This document shows positions 1 through 10,904 of a stretch of 64,000 nt of DNA, piece after piece. Source of the DNA: Citrus sinensis (Eukaryota; Streptophyta; Magnoliopsida; Sapindales; Rutaceae). The DNA is taken from contig NC_068562.1 in NCBI RefSeq assembly GCF_022201045.2, positions 4,216,001 to 4,280,000 on the forward strand. Reading direction: 5' to 3'. Positions within the stretch are counted from its first letter, which is position 1, and every line of letters begins with the position of its first letter. A model generated the notes under the pieces. That model was not told the DNA's origin, searched no databases, and saw only the letters and a program-made list of their open reading frames with translations. A program made the translations under genes and the position numbers.

Positions 1-671
1 TAAGAAAACTAACGGAAACTTTAAAAAATGACCATTTTACCCCCAAAACGAAAATTACAATTTCACCTTAAAAATTACAAAAAATAATTAGATTAAATCT
101 AATTATTTTCCCCATCGGTCAATAAATAAATTAATTCCATAACCATCAAATACATGTTTTTTTTTAAATATATCTATAATTAGAATGCTAAATTATAACA
201 ATAGTATTAAAAATAGCCCAATCTCACAAATCATCAATTGAATTTAAGATAAGTAGAGTTTTATTATTAATTGAGTTATAATCTCTAGTAGTTAAGATTT
301 TTTTGTACTTCATTAAAGTACCAATAATGATAAATAAATTAATTCCATAACCATCAAATACATGTTTTTTTTTTAAATATATCTATAATTAGAATGCTAA
401 ATTATATCTATAATTAGAATGCTAATTTATAACAATAGTATTAAAAATAGCCCAATCTCACAAATCATCAATTGAATTTAAGATAAGTAGAGTTTTATTA
501 TTAATTGAGTTATAATCTCTAGTAGTTAAGATTTTTTTGTACTTCATTAAAGTACCAATAATGATATTCATCATTAAATCTTATTATTTTTGGTATTTTT
601 TAAGGTGAAATTGTAATTTTCGTTTTGGGGGTAAAATGGTCATTTTATTAAGTTTCCGTTAGTTTTCTTAA
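1..671. mobile_element. Foldback (long terminal inverted repeat) element, left end cut by the window
   Basis: The first ~70 bases are the near-exact reverse complement of 600-671. Both arms carry the string CCAAAACGAAAATTACAATT or its complement. The interior is AT-rich and has no coding capacity, so this is a non-autonomous foldback transposon. The true left terminus lies outside the window, so the target-site duplication and superfamily cannot be assigned. The interior contains its own tandem duplication (listed separately). Confidence 0.75.
123..565. repeat. Two-copy tandem duplication inside the foldback element
   Basis: Copy 1 (123-330) and copy 2 (331-565) are almost identical over their whole length. 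Copy 2 is about 27 bp longer, mostly because a short unit (ATCTATAATTAGAATGCTA) is itself repeated near 385-425. The very low divergence suggests a recent event. Confidence 0.9.
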
Positions 672-3600
672 CGGACTCCAAACGGAAGTGGAAAAGTGAA
701 AAAAAATGTAACTTTGGGTGGATTCCAGCCAAAAAATGAAGGAATTGTGTATTTTTGAAAAAGGTGTAAAAAATAGGTGGACGGTGGATATTTTCCCTAA
801 AAAAAATCTATTACATTGTTGCTTGCAAGAAAGTTCCTACTTTTGTCCTCTTTTTTTCCCCGGCTTGAAAATAACTCAATTTTCTTTCTTTCAAGGAGAA
901 ACATAAATTTCTTTAATGGTCCACACAAAAAGAGAAGCATGGTCCCGGCCCATTACGAAATTCAAGTCGAAAATAGTACATCTTTAGAAATTCTTCCAAT
1001 TGAACACTATATATGTTATTTTCAACAGACATCATAAGTTGATAACGTCACCCAAAAAAAATAATAATAAAAAAAATAGTAGATGCTTTCTTGGCAGTAG
1101 TAGTAGCACAAACCATGATAGCATTGGACATTAGCTTTCTCCGAGGCCAATGTGGGCTCAATTTTTTTCACTAGACTTTGTGATAAGCTCGAGCAGGCAG
1201 GTATTATTATGTCAAGCATCATTTGTCTCCATGCACAACCCACAACATTTTTTTCCTTTCTCACGCTTTACTGAGCCACACATTTTTTTCTAAAGATCAT
1301 CTTCAATTAGACTCACAGTTTTAGAATTTAAGATTCGAGTATGGGACCACCTGCAATTATAGTTCATGCCTGAACGTCAAAGTTTCGTTGAAATAGATTG
1401 GTTCGATTCATGAGAATAGGTTAAATTAGAATGTCAATCGTGTAAATAGAAAATGGCAATTAACATGTATAATTAGTTCACCGATTTTGACTAAGTCCTT
1501 TTGTTAGGCCGTTAGCTAATTGACTAGTTGGTATTATTTATATCACCATTTAATTCTTATTCCGTGCGTATTTACCATTGCTATTAACTGTCATACTTAA
1601 AGTGTTGCATAGTTTTTAGAATGGAAAATATTCTAATATCATTAGTCTTATAAAATGGTTATCTAAAAGGTTAATATGTAATACATATTTTTTCTATAAA
1701 CAAAAAAAAAAAAAGATTAATAACACATGTAGCTTATCATATAAATTAATAAAATTAAGGTTTTGTATAATATCAGTATAACATCATCAGTCTTATAAAA
1801 TGATCATCTAAAAGGTTAATATATAATACATATTTTTTTTTAAAAAAAAAAAGATTTATAACACATGTAGCTTATCATATAAATTAATAAAATCAGTTCT
1901 TTCATATGGGTTCGGCCTTTGTATTGGTGTAGACAATTTTGTTGCATATTACGTTTATATACGGTTGAATAGATAAGCAGTTATGCACACAGTCTCTCAT
2001 ACGACTGTGATTAATTACCAAATTAACACAGAACATATGATATTAATAGCATTCGTAAAAGGAAAGAGAGAAAAAATACATTGTCGCTGCCAAATAAATT
2101 TAGAAAAAAAAAAATGAATGAATCAGTTGACCGTTTTTGAACGTACTTCTCCAGGGGATCCTGCTTTAGTCATTTTGGAACCTCTTCAACTATTATGTCC
2201 AATTGGGTTGTCGGCCCAATTGGTTTGCTCGGGCTTACATTCTTTTATCTCTTATCAAGATTCAAGAATGACGTAATTATCAATTTACCAATTGTGAATT
2301 GTCAAACTGACACACAGTCAAGAATGTTTTGATGATGTTCGTTTTACAATTGATTCAGATACAGCCACACAGGTGCCATAATGCAGCACGTTGAAAGATA
2401 AAAAGTGCATTGTTAACACATTTATTTTTCTCGGACGCAACCAGCTTTTCATGGCACGCTTCTCGCAGTTGAACTTGAATAGTATAGTAATTTTCATACC
2501 GCCTAATTTAATTACAAATGTGGTCGCTCATCGCTCATCTCCAAATGAGAAATCACTTGCTGAGAACAACTTTTTTCCCAGAAATCGTTGACAAGAATAT
2601 GCGAACCAACAAGAACCATTCTTTCCAAAATGCGAAGAATTTGCAGTATCACTTCAAATTCAATCAGATCTTTCTTTACCTCTTTTTTGGTAAAAGTTTC
2701 CACTAGCAAATTAAAACTCTTTCTAAGCTTTTTAATTCCGTTTAAGAAAATCAAGCTCTCTCCCCCACTCTATTTCCGGTGCTAAATCAAGGACGCAAGC
2801 TATGCTCCCGAAATTAGTTTTGATTTTTACGAAACAGCTTGACAGATTTACTAACTTCTTAGCTGGCCTTGGAAAACCTTGTGTTAGTTTTTAATAATTA
2901 AAAGATCCGTGTCTAAGTTGGACGCTTACACGGTTGCAAAGGCATACATCTACCAATAGCTGGCATCCCCAGGATTCCTCCTATTTCTGACCCACTTTTT
3001 TAAAAAATAGATGACCTTGTTCATGAAATAAATTATTATTATTTTTAGTATTATATAACAACTTTTTTAGTTGGTATCTCCTCCCTTATTCATAAGGTGA
3101 AGGGTTTAAGACTCTCATATTTATGAATGTAAAAAGTTTTTTCATTCTTTTTTATTTGAAAAGACAGATTTTCATTATTTATTATTAGGAAAAATTACTA
3201 TTTTTCCATCCTATAGATGGCAAACGGACAAAATTAATATAATATTTTGAAACCCACCATTTTTACTTCCCAAGTTTTCAAAAAAATTATTTTCACACAT
3301 TGTTGTTGAATATATTGTTGAATATATGTAAAATGGTGATTTTATCCTTATAATGTAATTTAATATTACGATGCACATTATTTTTCGGTAATAGTTAGAT
3401 AGGCAAATGATATTAGATATGGACATCTAATATATCGTTTCAAATATCTTAGTAAAATGAACAAAAGTCATTTCAAATATTTTACTAAATTATTTCACTT
3501 AGTGCCTCAAAAATATGTTTAAAGTATTTTCTAAAAATATTCAGATGGTTTTTGAGGGATGGGATGATAGAACTTGACAAATATTTGCTATTACTTTACT

Positions 3601-5125
3601 TTTATTACTCTTGGTGAGAACTTCAAAATAATATATTATACACCTACATATGATAACATTTGCCTATTTAAACCCTTACTGAAAAATCTTCTACAATGAA
3701 ATGTTAAATTACTTTACGAAGGCAAAGTCACTTTTTGGATAGAGATTCAATAACATATTTTAACTTTGCAAAGTGTATTTTTAAAACTTCAGGTATGAAA
3801 ATGATGGAATTCAAAGTGTTGTAATATATTTGGCTTTCTGCCATCCATAGGTTGTACAAATTATAGTTTCCCTTATTATATATTATCTGTTTATTTTGGA
3901 TTCAAGATTTTCTCTGTGTACCCCAGTAAATACTAACAGCCTGTGCTGTCTGAGAAAATAACGTTGCACCTAACAAGTGCCTCTCTCAAGATGTCGCTTG
4001 TAAGCATGCATAATCTGGAAAAAGAATCACGACGATCATTAACAACAAAAACTAATAATAAATAAATAATAAATTTACGTATATGAGTAGCCAAGAGTCA
4101 TTATATTCCAATCATATTCCTCAAAGTGTATTGCATATTCAAATCAACTCGCCCATCAGTCTCATAATTAATAAACCCCAAGTCATGAACCTATCAAAAA
4201 TGAAAGATTAAAATGACAAAATAATACACCTTACATCGTGACTTTATGCATAAAGCAATCCTAGTGTCCTTTTTTTTTTTAAAAAAAAATCAATTTGGTA
4301 GTGTGCGAGGTTATCATCCGAATCCGAGTTGGATAAAAATTAAAGTTAGACTTCAGACTTTATTCCAATTCTCTCTTTATAAAATAATAATAACAATAAT
4401 AATTAAAAAGGGGCTTTTTAACCATGATTGGTTTGGTTTATTTGTCACATACAATCAAGTCAACTCTCTCTCATGCCTAAAAATATTCCACATATTCAAG
4501 TTGATGATACCTTCATATTATCTCACAAAAATTAAATTTCTTAAACTAGAGAGACAAACAATTATTTTAATGGAGAAATTTTAAAATAATTGTAAACGGG
4601 TTCCGCGACCTTTGTTTTTATGGGCTTGATAGTTGATATGCCAAGTTGTTCGACAAACCTTGGTTTTTATTATTATAATAATAATAATAATTGGATCGGC
4701 ATGCTTATCATAAATGAATTTGGAAGAATCGGAACTGATATGCCTGGTAAATGAATATCTTGTTTTAACTAGTCTTCGGAGAGAAGACCACAGTGAGCAA
4801 GAGCAGCCTTAACGTGCATGCTACGTGCAATTCATTTTAACTGCCTACGCGTTTCTTAATTTCTTTTACTAGGACCAAGATTTGGTACTATTCAAATTTT
4901 TTAACTCGAAAGAAACATGTTGACAGAGAGATAGCTGTTATAAGATATATGAACGAATGACACGAAGGCGGCCATTGACAGAGAGCACCGGATGAGATCA
5001 TTCAACATCATTTTCAAAGCCATCCTCCACTTTACTGCTATAAATGAATAACATAAGAAAATTTACTATAAACATCCATTTCCTCGCCAGTAATCAAGAC
5101 TCCAACCTCACTAACATTTTATAGT
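672..5125. other. Intergenic, AT-rich, no gene seen
   Basis: Only short open frames of low complexity occur here, on both strands, and none resembles a known protein. It contains a two-copy tandem repeat (1638-1893), an ATA-type simple repeat near 4670-4690, and many poly-A/T runs. The last few hundred bases are presumably the peroxidase promoter. Confidence 0.7.
1638..1893. repeat. Two-copy tandem repeat of about 115 bp
   Basis: Units at 1638-1757 and 1783-1893 share TCTTATAAAATG, a block ending in AAAAGGTTAATAT, a poly-A tract, and a common tail with AACACATGTAGCTTATCATA. They differ at scattered bases and in poly-A length. Confidence 0.85.
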
Positions 5126-5133
5126 TATATAAA
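5126..5133 (+). promoter_or_regulatory. TATA box of the peroxidase gene
   Basis: TATATAAA lies 98 bp upstream of the peroxidase ATG, which would place transcription start near 5160 with a 5' UTR of about 70 bases. The match to the plant TATA consensus is exact. The start site itself is inferred. Confidence 0.65.
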
Positions 5134-5230
5134 GGGAGGGCTAGCTGTGCGGTTTGCCTCACATTCGTATTCCTTTATTCGTGCATCAGAATAAGACAGT
5201 TTTTGAAATAATAAATCGAAAATCAAAGTA

Positions 5231-6803
5231 ATGGGCACTGGTCGATTCAATTTCGATCTTATAATCGCTCTGTCTCTTTTTCTAAGTTTGTGCCTGTTCC
5301 CCCACACAATATTGGCCCAACTCAAACAAGACTACTACGCCAAAACATGCCCAAACGTAGAAAAGATTGTCAGAACTCAAGTGGAAAAGAAATTTCGGCA
5401 AACTTTTGTCACTGTTCCTGCCACCATCCGTCTCTTCTTCCATGATTGCTTCGTCCAGGTAACAATAATTCAGTTATATCTATTTAATTTAAATTAGTGC
5501 ATTGATTATATAATGAATTAAAATTAAGATCACCCATCCTCACGACTCATGATATTGGTTCCATTACAGGGTTGTGATGCTTCGGTTATAATCCAATCAA
5601 CTGGAAACAACACAGCGGAGAAAGATCACCCTGATAACCTGTCCTTAGCTGGAGATGGATTCGACACCGTTGTCAAAGCCAAACAAGCAGTTGAACAGTT
5701 TTGCAAGAACACGGTCTCTTGTGCTGACATCCTCGCCTTGGCCACACGAGATGTCATTGCACTGGTTGGTAAATCTATAGACTAATAATTTCTTTAATTA
5801 ATTTTTGTTATTCTTTTATTTTATACATACATAGGATGGGAAAAGCATGGCTAGTGATTAATGTTGATGTTGGGTTACTAGCTAACTAATTAGTGATTAA
5901 TAATTATAATAATAATGCAGTCAGGTGGACCTTCGTATTCCGTCGAGTTAGGAAGGCTCGATGGGCTTAGTTCGACGGCTTCAAGTGTAAGTGGGAAGCT
6001 GCCTCAGCCGACTTTCAATCTGAATCAGCTCAATTCACTGTTTGGTGCTAACGGCCTCGACCAAACTGACATGATTGCCCTCTCAGGTAACATTTGCCTT
6101 TGCCGCCTCAAAACTCAAAGTTAAAGAACCACGTTCCAATCATAAATTAATCAACACGATCTCTTCCAACTGGGCCCCACACCAGACGGATTAAATGGGC
6201 CACATCTCGTCTGACAGTGTGCTACTTTCGCTTCCGATTTGGATCATTGTTTAGTAACATCATCGTATTAGTTGGCAATATCAGTGTCACCGATGCCTTT
6301 CTTAGCACTAAGCATCGTTACCAATGTTTTTTTTCCACGTACATGCATGTTGATCGTAATTTTGACCGTGATTGAATGATGATCTTTGTCTTGCAGCGGG
6401 ACACACCGTTGGATTCTCTCATTGTAGCAAGTTTGCAAATAGGATATACAATTTCAGCCCTCAGAACCCGGTGGACCCGACACTGAACAAGACATATGCG
6501 ACCGAACTTCAACAAATGTGCCCCAAGAATGTGGACCCCAGGATCGCCATCAACATGGACCCCAACACACCCAAGACCTTTGATAATATGTACTTCAAGA
6601 ATCTTCAACAAGGCAAGGGCCTCTTCACCTCCGACCAAGTCCTATATACCGACGGGAGGTCCAAGCCTGCTGTTGATAGATGGGCCTCTAGCCCAGCTGA
6701 TTTTCAAACGGCCTTTATCACCGCCATTACAAAATTGGGCAGGGTCAACGTCAAGACCGGAAGCGATGGGAATATTCGCCGGGATTGTTCAGCCTTTAAT
6801 TGA
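5231..6803 (+). CDS. Class III secretory peroxidase, PER50/51/73 type
   Basis: This is a secreted haem peroxidase that uses H2O2 to oxidise phenolics in the apoplast or cell wall. The exons are 5231-5458, 5570-5764, 5921-6086 and 6397-6803. All introns are GT-AG, the frame is continuous, and the protein is 331 residues, normal for the family. Residues 1-29 form a signal peptide that leaves an N-terminal Gln30. The distal haem site is RLFFHDCF (Arg67, His71) and the proximal site is [11 protein letters not shown] (His199). The Cys pattern, including C40, C73 and C78, fits the four conserved disulphides. The four-exon layout is the ancestral one for this family. The sequence resembles Arabidopsis PER51 and PER50 most closely (from memory). 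Residue 154 is Leu in GRLDG where the family usually has Arg. A poly(A) signal follows at 6983. The substrate cannot be inferred. Confidence 0.96.
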
Positions 6804-6982
6804 AAACTTAAAATGGAAGAAAAAAAAAAAAAAGAAGTTATCGCACTGATTGTTTCGTTTGGGCTAAATTTGAATGCAAGTTTAGTTCTTTTCTTGTGGT
6901 TGCTTATAGATTTTTCTTTTTCCCTCTTTTAACTTTAAGCAGAGACTTTATAATTGTTGGCGTCATGAAAAGTATTACATAT

Positions 6983-6988
6983 AATAAA
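6983..6988 (+). terminator. Putative poly(A) signal of the peroxidase gene
   Basis: AATAAA lies 180 bp after the peroxidase stop codon, in AT-rich sequence. The position is typical of a plant near-upstream element, but plants tolerate much variation here. Confidence 0.45.
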
Positions 6989-7124
6989 TGACGAAATGTG
7001 ATTTTTTCCCCTTTTTTTCTCGAATCACCTCATTTGAACGTCGTTGTTTTGTGGATAAATGTTCAAGTTTTAAATTCAAATACACTTTCTTAACTAATCT
7101 ATTGCTCCATGCGCCAAGCATATG

Positions 7125-7602
7125 GGTAACTATGGCAGGATTCCGACCCATTCTAAACGGGAATTCGGAATAAAATTTTATTACTATTCACTATTCATAT
7201 TGGGATTTGAGATGTATGAAAACCTCGATTGAGATCCCGAATGTTTCAAAATCTGAGTTTCTAATAATATATGACAAGTCGGTTGAATGAATTATATAAA
7301 TCTAACATGTCAGTCATATAGGTATGACAAGTTATTTTGGTAAATAATATATATAACATGTTGGTCATAAACTCATAATCATATACATGTTAATTATGAA
7401 AGTATGACATGTCGGTTATATGAGTATGACATATTGTTCATATTAGAATCTGCAGCATATGACAGAAAATTCATGTCATTCTGGATAATTTGAGATCCCG
7501 ATCAAGATGAGATTGAGACACATTTTTATTTCAATTTAATATTTGAGGTAGGATTAGGATCGGCAAATCTCGATTCATCCATCCCATTGCCAACCCTATG
7601 GG
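7125..7602. mobile_element. Possible degenerate hAT-like element
   Basis: The right edge, CATCCCATTGCCAACCC, resembles the complement of the GGGTTGGCAATGG ends of plant hAT elements, and the left edge near 7125 reads GGGTAACTATGGCAGG. GATCCCGA motifs recur inside. No clear target-site duplication was found, so this is only a suggestion. Confidence 0.3.
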
Positions 7603-7938
7603 CAGCTCTCAAATGGATGACTAATTTTATCAATACCAAAATTAGATTGCGTATAAGATCTGGCTAATTAATTGGTTGGATATTCGAATTTGTTCTTTTG
7701 TCATTAAGATCGATAAGGCGGCAATTACATGGGCATAATAGTTAGTGAAACTTGCACTTAATTAATATAATTTTATTTGATGAAAATTATGCATCCCCGC
7801 CTGTTCGTCACATTTTTATATAAATGGATCCATCATACAGCTGGGACCTTTGTATGGATAACTGGAACCATATTTCAAGCATTCTACAATACTGCTTCTA
7901 GATACTCTGCTTTGAGCCAATAATTTGACATGAAAACG

Positions 7939-8160
7939 GTTTCATTTCTTATGTTACCATCATTGGAACAGAAAATTGGAGGAACTATATAATAAGATCA
8001 CTAAAGCTTTTTGACTTTTTAGCCTAAAAATACGATGTTGGCAAAGTTTCATTTCTTATGTTACCATCACTGAGACAGAAAATTGGAAGGCGACAAATTG
8101 TTTAAAAAGATCAGTACAAGTGTATTGACTTTTGAGCCTAAAAATATGATGATGGCAAAG
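7939..8160. repeat. Two-copy tandem repeat, period 107 bp
   Basis: The unit starting GTTTCATTTCTTATGTTACC occurs at 7939 and again at 8046. The copies diverge modestly and end in related CCTAAAAATA/GATGGCAAAG strings. The repeat lies in the gene-free spacer between the peroxidase and ADA1-like genes (about 6990-9060), where I saw no other gene. Confidence 0.85.
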
Positions 8161-9056
8161 ATCCATGGACAAAACAATCATATTACTATAACAAACGGAT
8201 GAATTAATAAGCTAAGAGACAGGTTTTGTATGGTCAATAAATGGATATTTGTAATGTAAACGATCAGATTTATAATACAGATCCTTCTGACTCTTTCTTT
8301 CTCTGTTCTGTTCATTTGAATTTGTTAAATTTTCTGGAACCTAGCTTAGTTTAGCAACTAGAGATCATCTCAACACTATTTGACTGTGTATTAACTTTAA
8401 TGAACCTTGAATATTTTGTTTGCATGTCTAACTTTTTGGTACCTAACCTTCATCAGAGAGAAACCTTTTTTCCTGTGGCTCAGGCCTTTGTTCCATGAAG
8501 CTTTTGCTGCTTAATGCAGCCTGCATCTTCAATAACTATGCAGCGAAAAAAGAAATGTAGTGTTTCAATTTAAGGCTTTAAACATGTACGGGTCGTAGAA
8601 AGTAAACATGGAAAGAAGAAATGTGACGAAGAGTTTCGTGTAGAATCATGACATAAAAAATAATAGAACTGAAGTTGACACACTACACCAAGTGAACAAA
8701 GATGGCTGAGTAAGAACCCATGCCAGAAACCCAAAAGACCCAAGTGGTAAACTGTTTAAGCAATTTTCCAAAGGTGGAAAGTCCGCATTTAGAAATTAGA
8801 ATGATGGTAACACTTTAAAAAGTTGATTTATGCCTCAAATGCTGGAGAGAAAATAAAAATTACATAAATTATGGTCATGCAAATTCCTGAAAACCCTCTA
8901 ACTAAACACTGTTGATGACTGCCATGCAGGCATGAGACACACACATAAACACAGTTTTTATATAAGAAAGAAGTTAACCAACATTATTTTGGAAAAGAAC
9001 AATTCATTAAAGAAAGAAATTCAACAAAGGCATGCCTCGAAACTTGAATGAAGAGA

Positions 9057-9062
9057 TTTATT
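9057..9062 (-). terminator. Putative poly(A) signal of the ADA1-like gene
   Basis: AATAAA on the minus strand (TTTATT as written), 276 bp beyond the stop codon of the ADA1-like gene. Confidence 0.35.
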
Positions 9063-9337
9063 AACAAGACAAATATTCAGAACGTGAACTCAAAATTATA
9101 GATATCCAAAGCCACTAACCTAGTTGCACTAGCTACTAATTAGATTCGTACAAGTCATTTTATCTCACCCTCGAAACAATCAGCATTATGACCTATATAC
9201 AATCTACATAACTTGATTCAAAACTTTTCTGAAGCCTTTACTTGTATTGCAGCGGTCCTTACAAGTATGCTGTGGTCAAGATCAATGTTAGCATAGACTT
9301 TATGATTGTAATAATTGAAAACCAATTTACACCAAAA

Positions 9338-10324
9338 CTAATCATATATCTTCTGATGCATGCAGGAGAAGATCTCAAGCTGTGATGGCCAATCATTTCC
9401 AAGAATTTGGGGATTTAACTCAGTTGCAACTTGAAAGTCTAGAATGGATGCAGAAAAGGAACTGTGTTTGTGTCCAGATCTTGACCCAGCTAGTTCCAAA
9501 CAGGGCTTTATTAATCTCTTCATAAAGACATCAAGGCCATTGTTTAGCAAATTGGCACAATCCACTGAAACTTTTAATCCCTCCATCTCCAACTTTTTCT
9601 CCAACCTCTTCCTCAAGGAATAAGCATCAGGTAGCTCACCATGGTTTTGACAAATCTCAGTGTAATAAGCATCGGTTGAAGATTTGTGAAGTAATTTTGG
9701 TGTCCCTTTACCATTTATGGGGATGCCAAGAGGAGCTTTTACGGGGCTCCTACTATAAATGCTTGGACTGCCAGCGGCCTGGTCAACCTCTTCTCCATCT
9801 TCTACAGAGCCTGGAGGTCTACTACCCAAAGAAAACAACTCATTAGTACTCAGCTGTTCTTGAATTTTAGGCACCGAATCTTGACATGCAATACTATGGC
9901 TCTTCCCACGTGGCCCAAGAGGGCTTGGAAAGTCTTTCAACTTGCAATCACGAAGGGCTGGTGTCATCCCCTTTCGAGAGGATTGGGGAATATCTTTGCA
10001 TAGCGACTGAAGACAACTTCTTTGATAACCATTGGGCACTTTACCGCGTTCAAAGCCATCAACTTTGGGCTCTTTTGGTGGGGGAGTTTTTGAAAGACAT
10101 GCATTTTGTATAATTGATCTGAGGAGACGATTATGAAGACGCACATTTTCTCTTCCTATCGTGCCAATGCAAAGCCTATCAAACTCAGATTTGCTAATTT
10201 TAAGACTTAAATATCTTGTGAGAAGACTAAAATACTTGTCTGATTTAGCAGCGCCAAGCTTTCTCTCAATATGAGATTTTATCTCTAAAATGTCCAATCG
10301 CATAAAATGCCGATCAGCCGGCAT
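9338..10324 (-). CDS. SAGA complex subunit, ADA1/HFI1 (TADA1) family
   Basis: Predicted nuclear structural subunit of the SAGA histone-acetyltransferase coactivator complex (SAGA-Tad1 family). One uninterrupted coding exon gives 328 residues. The N-terminal conserved region spans residues 1-80 and includes SKSEFDRLCIGTIGREN and LHNRLLRSI followed by a proline-rich PPPKEP. The middle is low-complexity and Ser/Pro-rich. The second conserved block, about 231-283, starts LPDAYSLRKRLEKK and contains CANLLNNGLDVFMKRLIKPC, which fits a histone-fold-like segment. An in-frame ATG 19 codons upstream (10381) lies in what looks like intron sequence. An acceptor TGATAG ends at 10345 and pairs with a donor CAG/GTTGGT at 10779, so the Met at 10324 is preferred. 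It matches Arabidopsis At5g67410 in kind and in neighbourhood (memory-based). Confidence 0.9.
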   Translation of the reverse strand: MPADRHFMRLDILEIKSHIERKLGAAKSDKYFSLLTRYLSLKISKSEFDRLCIGTIGRENVRLHNRLLRSIIQNACLSKTPPPKEPKVDGFERGKVPNGYQRSCLQSLCKDIPQSSRKGMTPALRDCKLKDFPSPLGPRGKSHSIACQDSVPKIQEQLSTNELFSLGSRPPGSVEDGEEVDQAAGSPSIYSRSPVKAPLGIPINGKGTPKLLHKSSTDAYYTEICQNHGELPDAYSLRKRLEKKLEMEGLKVSVDCANLLNNGLDVFMKRLIKPCLELAGSRSGHKHSSFSASILDFQVATELNPQILGNDWPSQLEIFSCMHQKIYD

Positions 10325-10344
10325 TTCAGTTTCCAGATTCCCCA

Positions 10345-10779
10345 CTATCATCAAAACAAAAAATTCCACGTAATTACACAATCACCCAACCAAAAAAAAA
10401 ACTTCTGCTGATAATTTAACATCAGGCATTAGTGGCTGCTAAAACTTATGAACCGACCCCAGATATTACTTGATCTCAACACTCGATTCTTTAACTTCAT
10501 CTTACACATTCATTAATAAACTATCAATTACTCGTTAAAATCAAAACAAAACACTCTCATACAAGAACACAAATTGTCATTTATTAACTTTGAATTCACC
10601 AACAAAAACCATAATTCTCCAAAAATTTAAACTTTCCAAGCTTTGAAGTATAAATTGAAGCTCTAAAATGAGACGCTTTGGATAATTCAACGAGAAAGCA
10701 GAATCCAATGAAGCAATTCAGACACTGAAACAGTGAAACAAACAACGCAAGTAACTTGGCAAAGAAAGGAGAGACCAAC
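10345..10779 (-). other. 5' UTR intron of the ADA1-like gene
   Basis: On the minus strand a donor (CAG/GTTGGT, exon end 10780) and an acceptor (GATGATAG, exon start 10344) bracket 435 AT-rich bases. Upstream of it, 10780 to about 10900 would be a 5' UTR exon containing a GAGA-type tract (10870-10882). Inferred from splice consensus only. Confidence 0.6.
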
Positions 10780-10904
10780 CTGAATAAATGCCACCAGCGA
10801 ATTGAATTCAGCTTGAATTTCAGTATACTGAATGCAATTACTGAATCGCTTCCTCGTAAGCTTCCTGCTGAGAGAGAGAGAGGGAAACGAAGATTAGGGC
10901 TGGG

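Noticed and set aside
4246-4584. 112-codon plus-strand frame upstream of the peroxidase
   Set aside because: Rich in Ile, Lys, Phe and Leu from AT-rich sequence, starts in a poly-T tract, and shows no domain or splice partner.
10325-10381. 19-codon in-frame extension of the ADA1-like gene
   Set aside because: The stretch crosses a good splice acceptor and looks like intron sequence; related proteins start at or near the Met at 10324.
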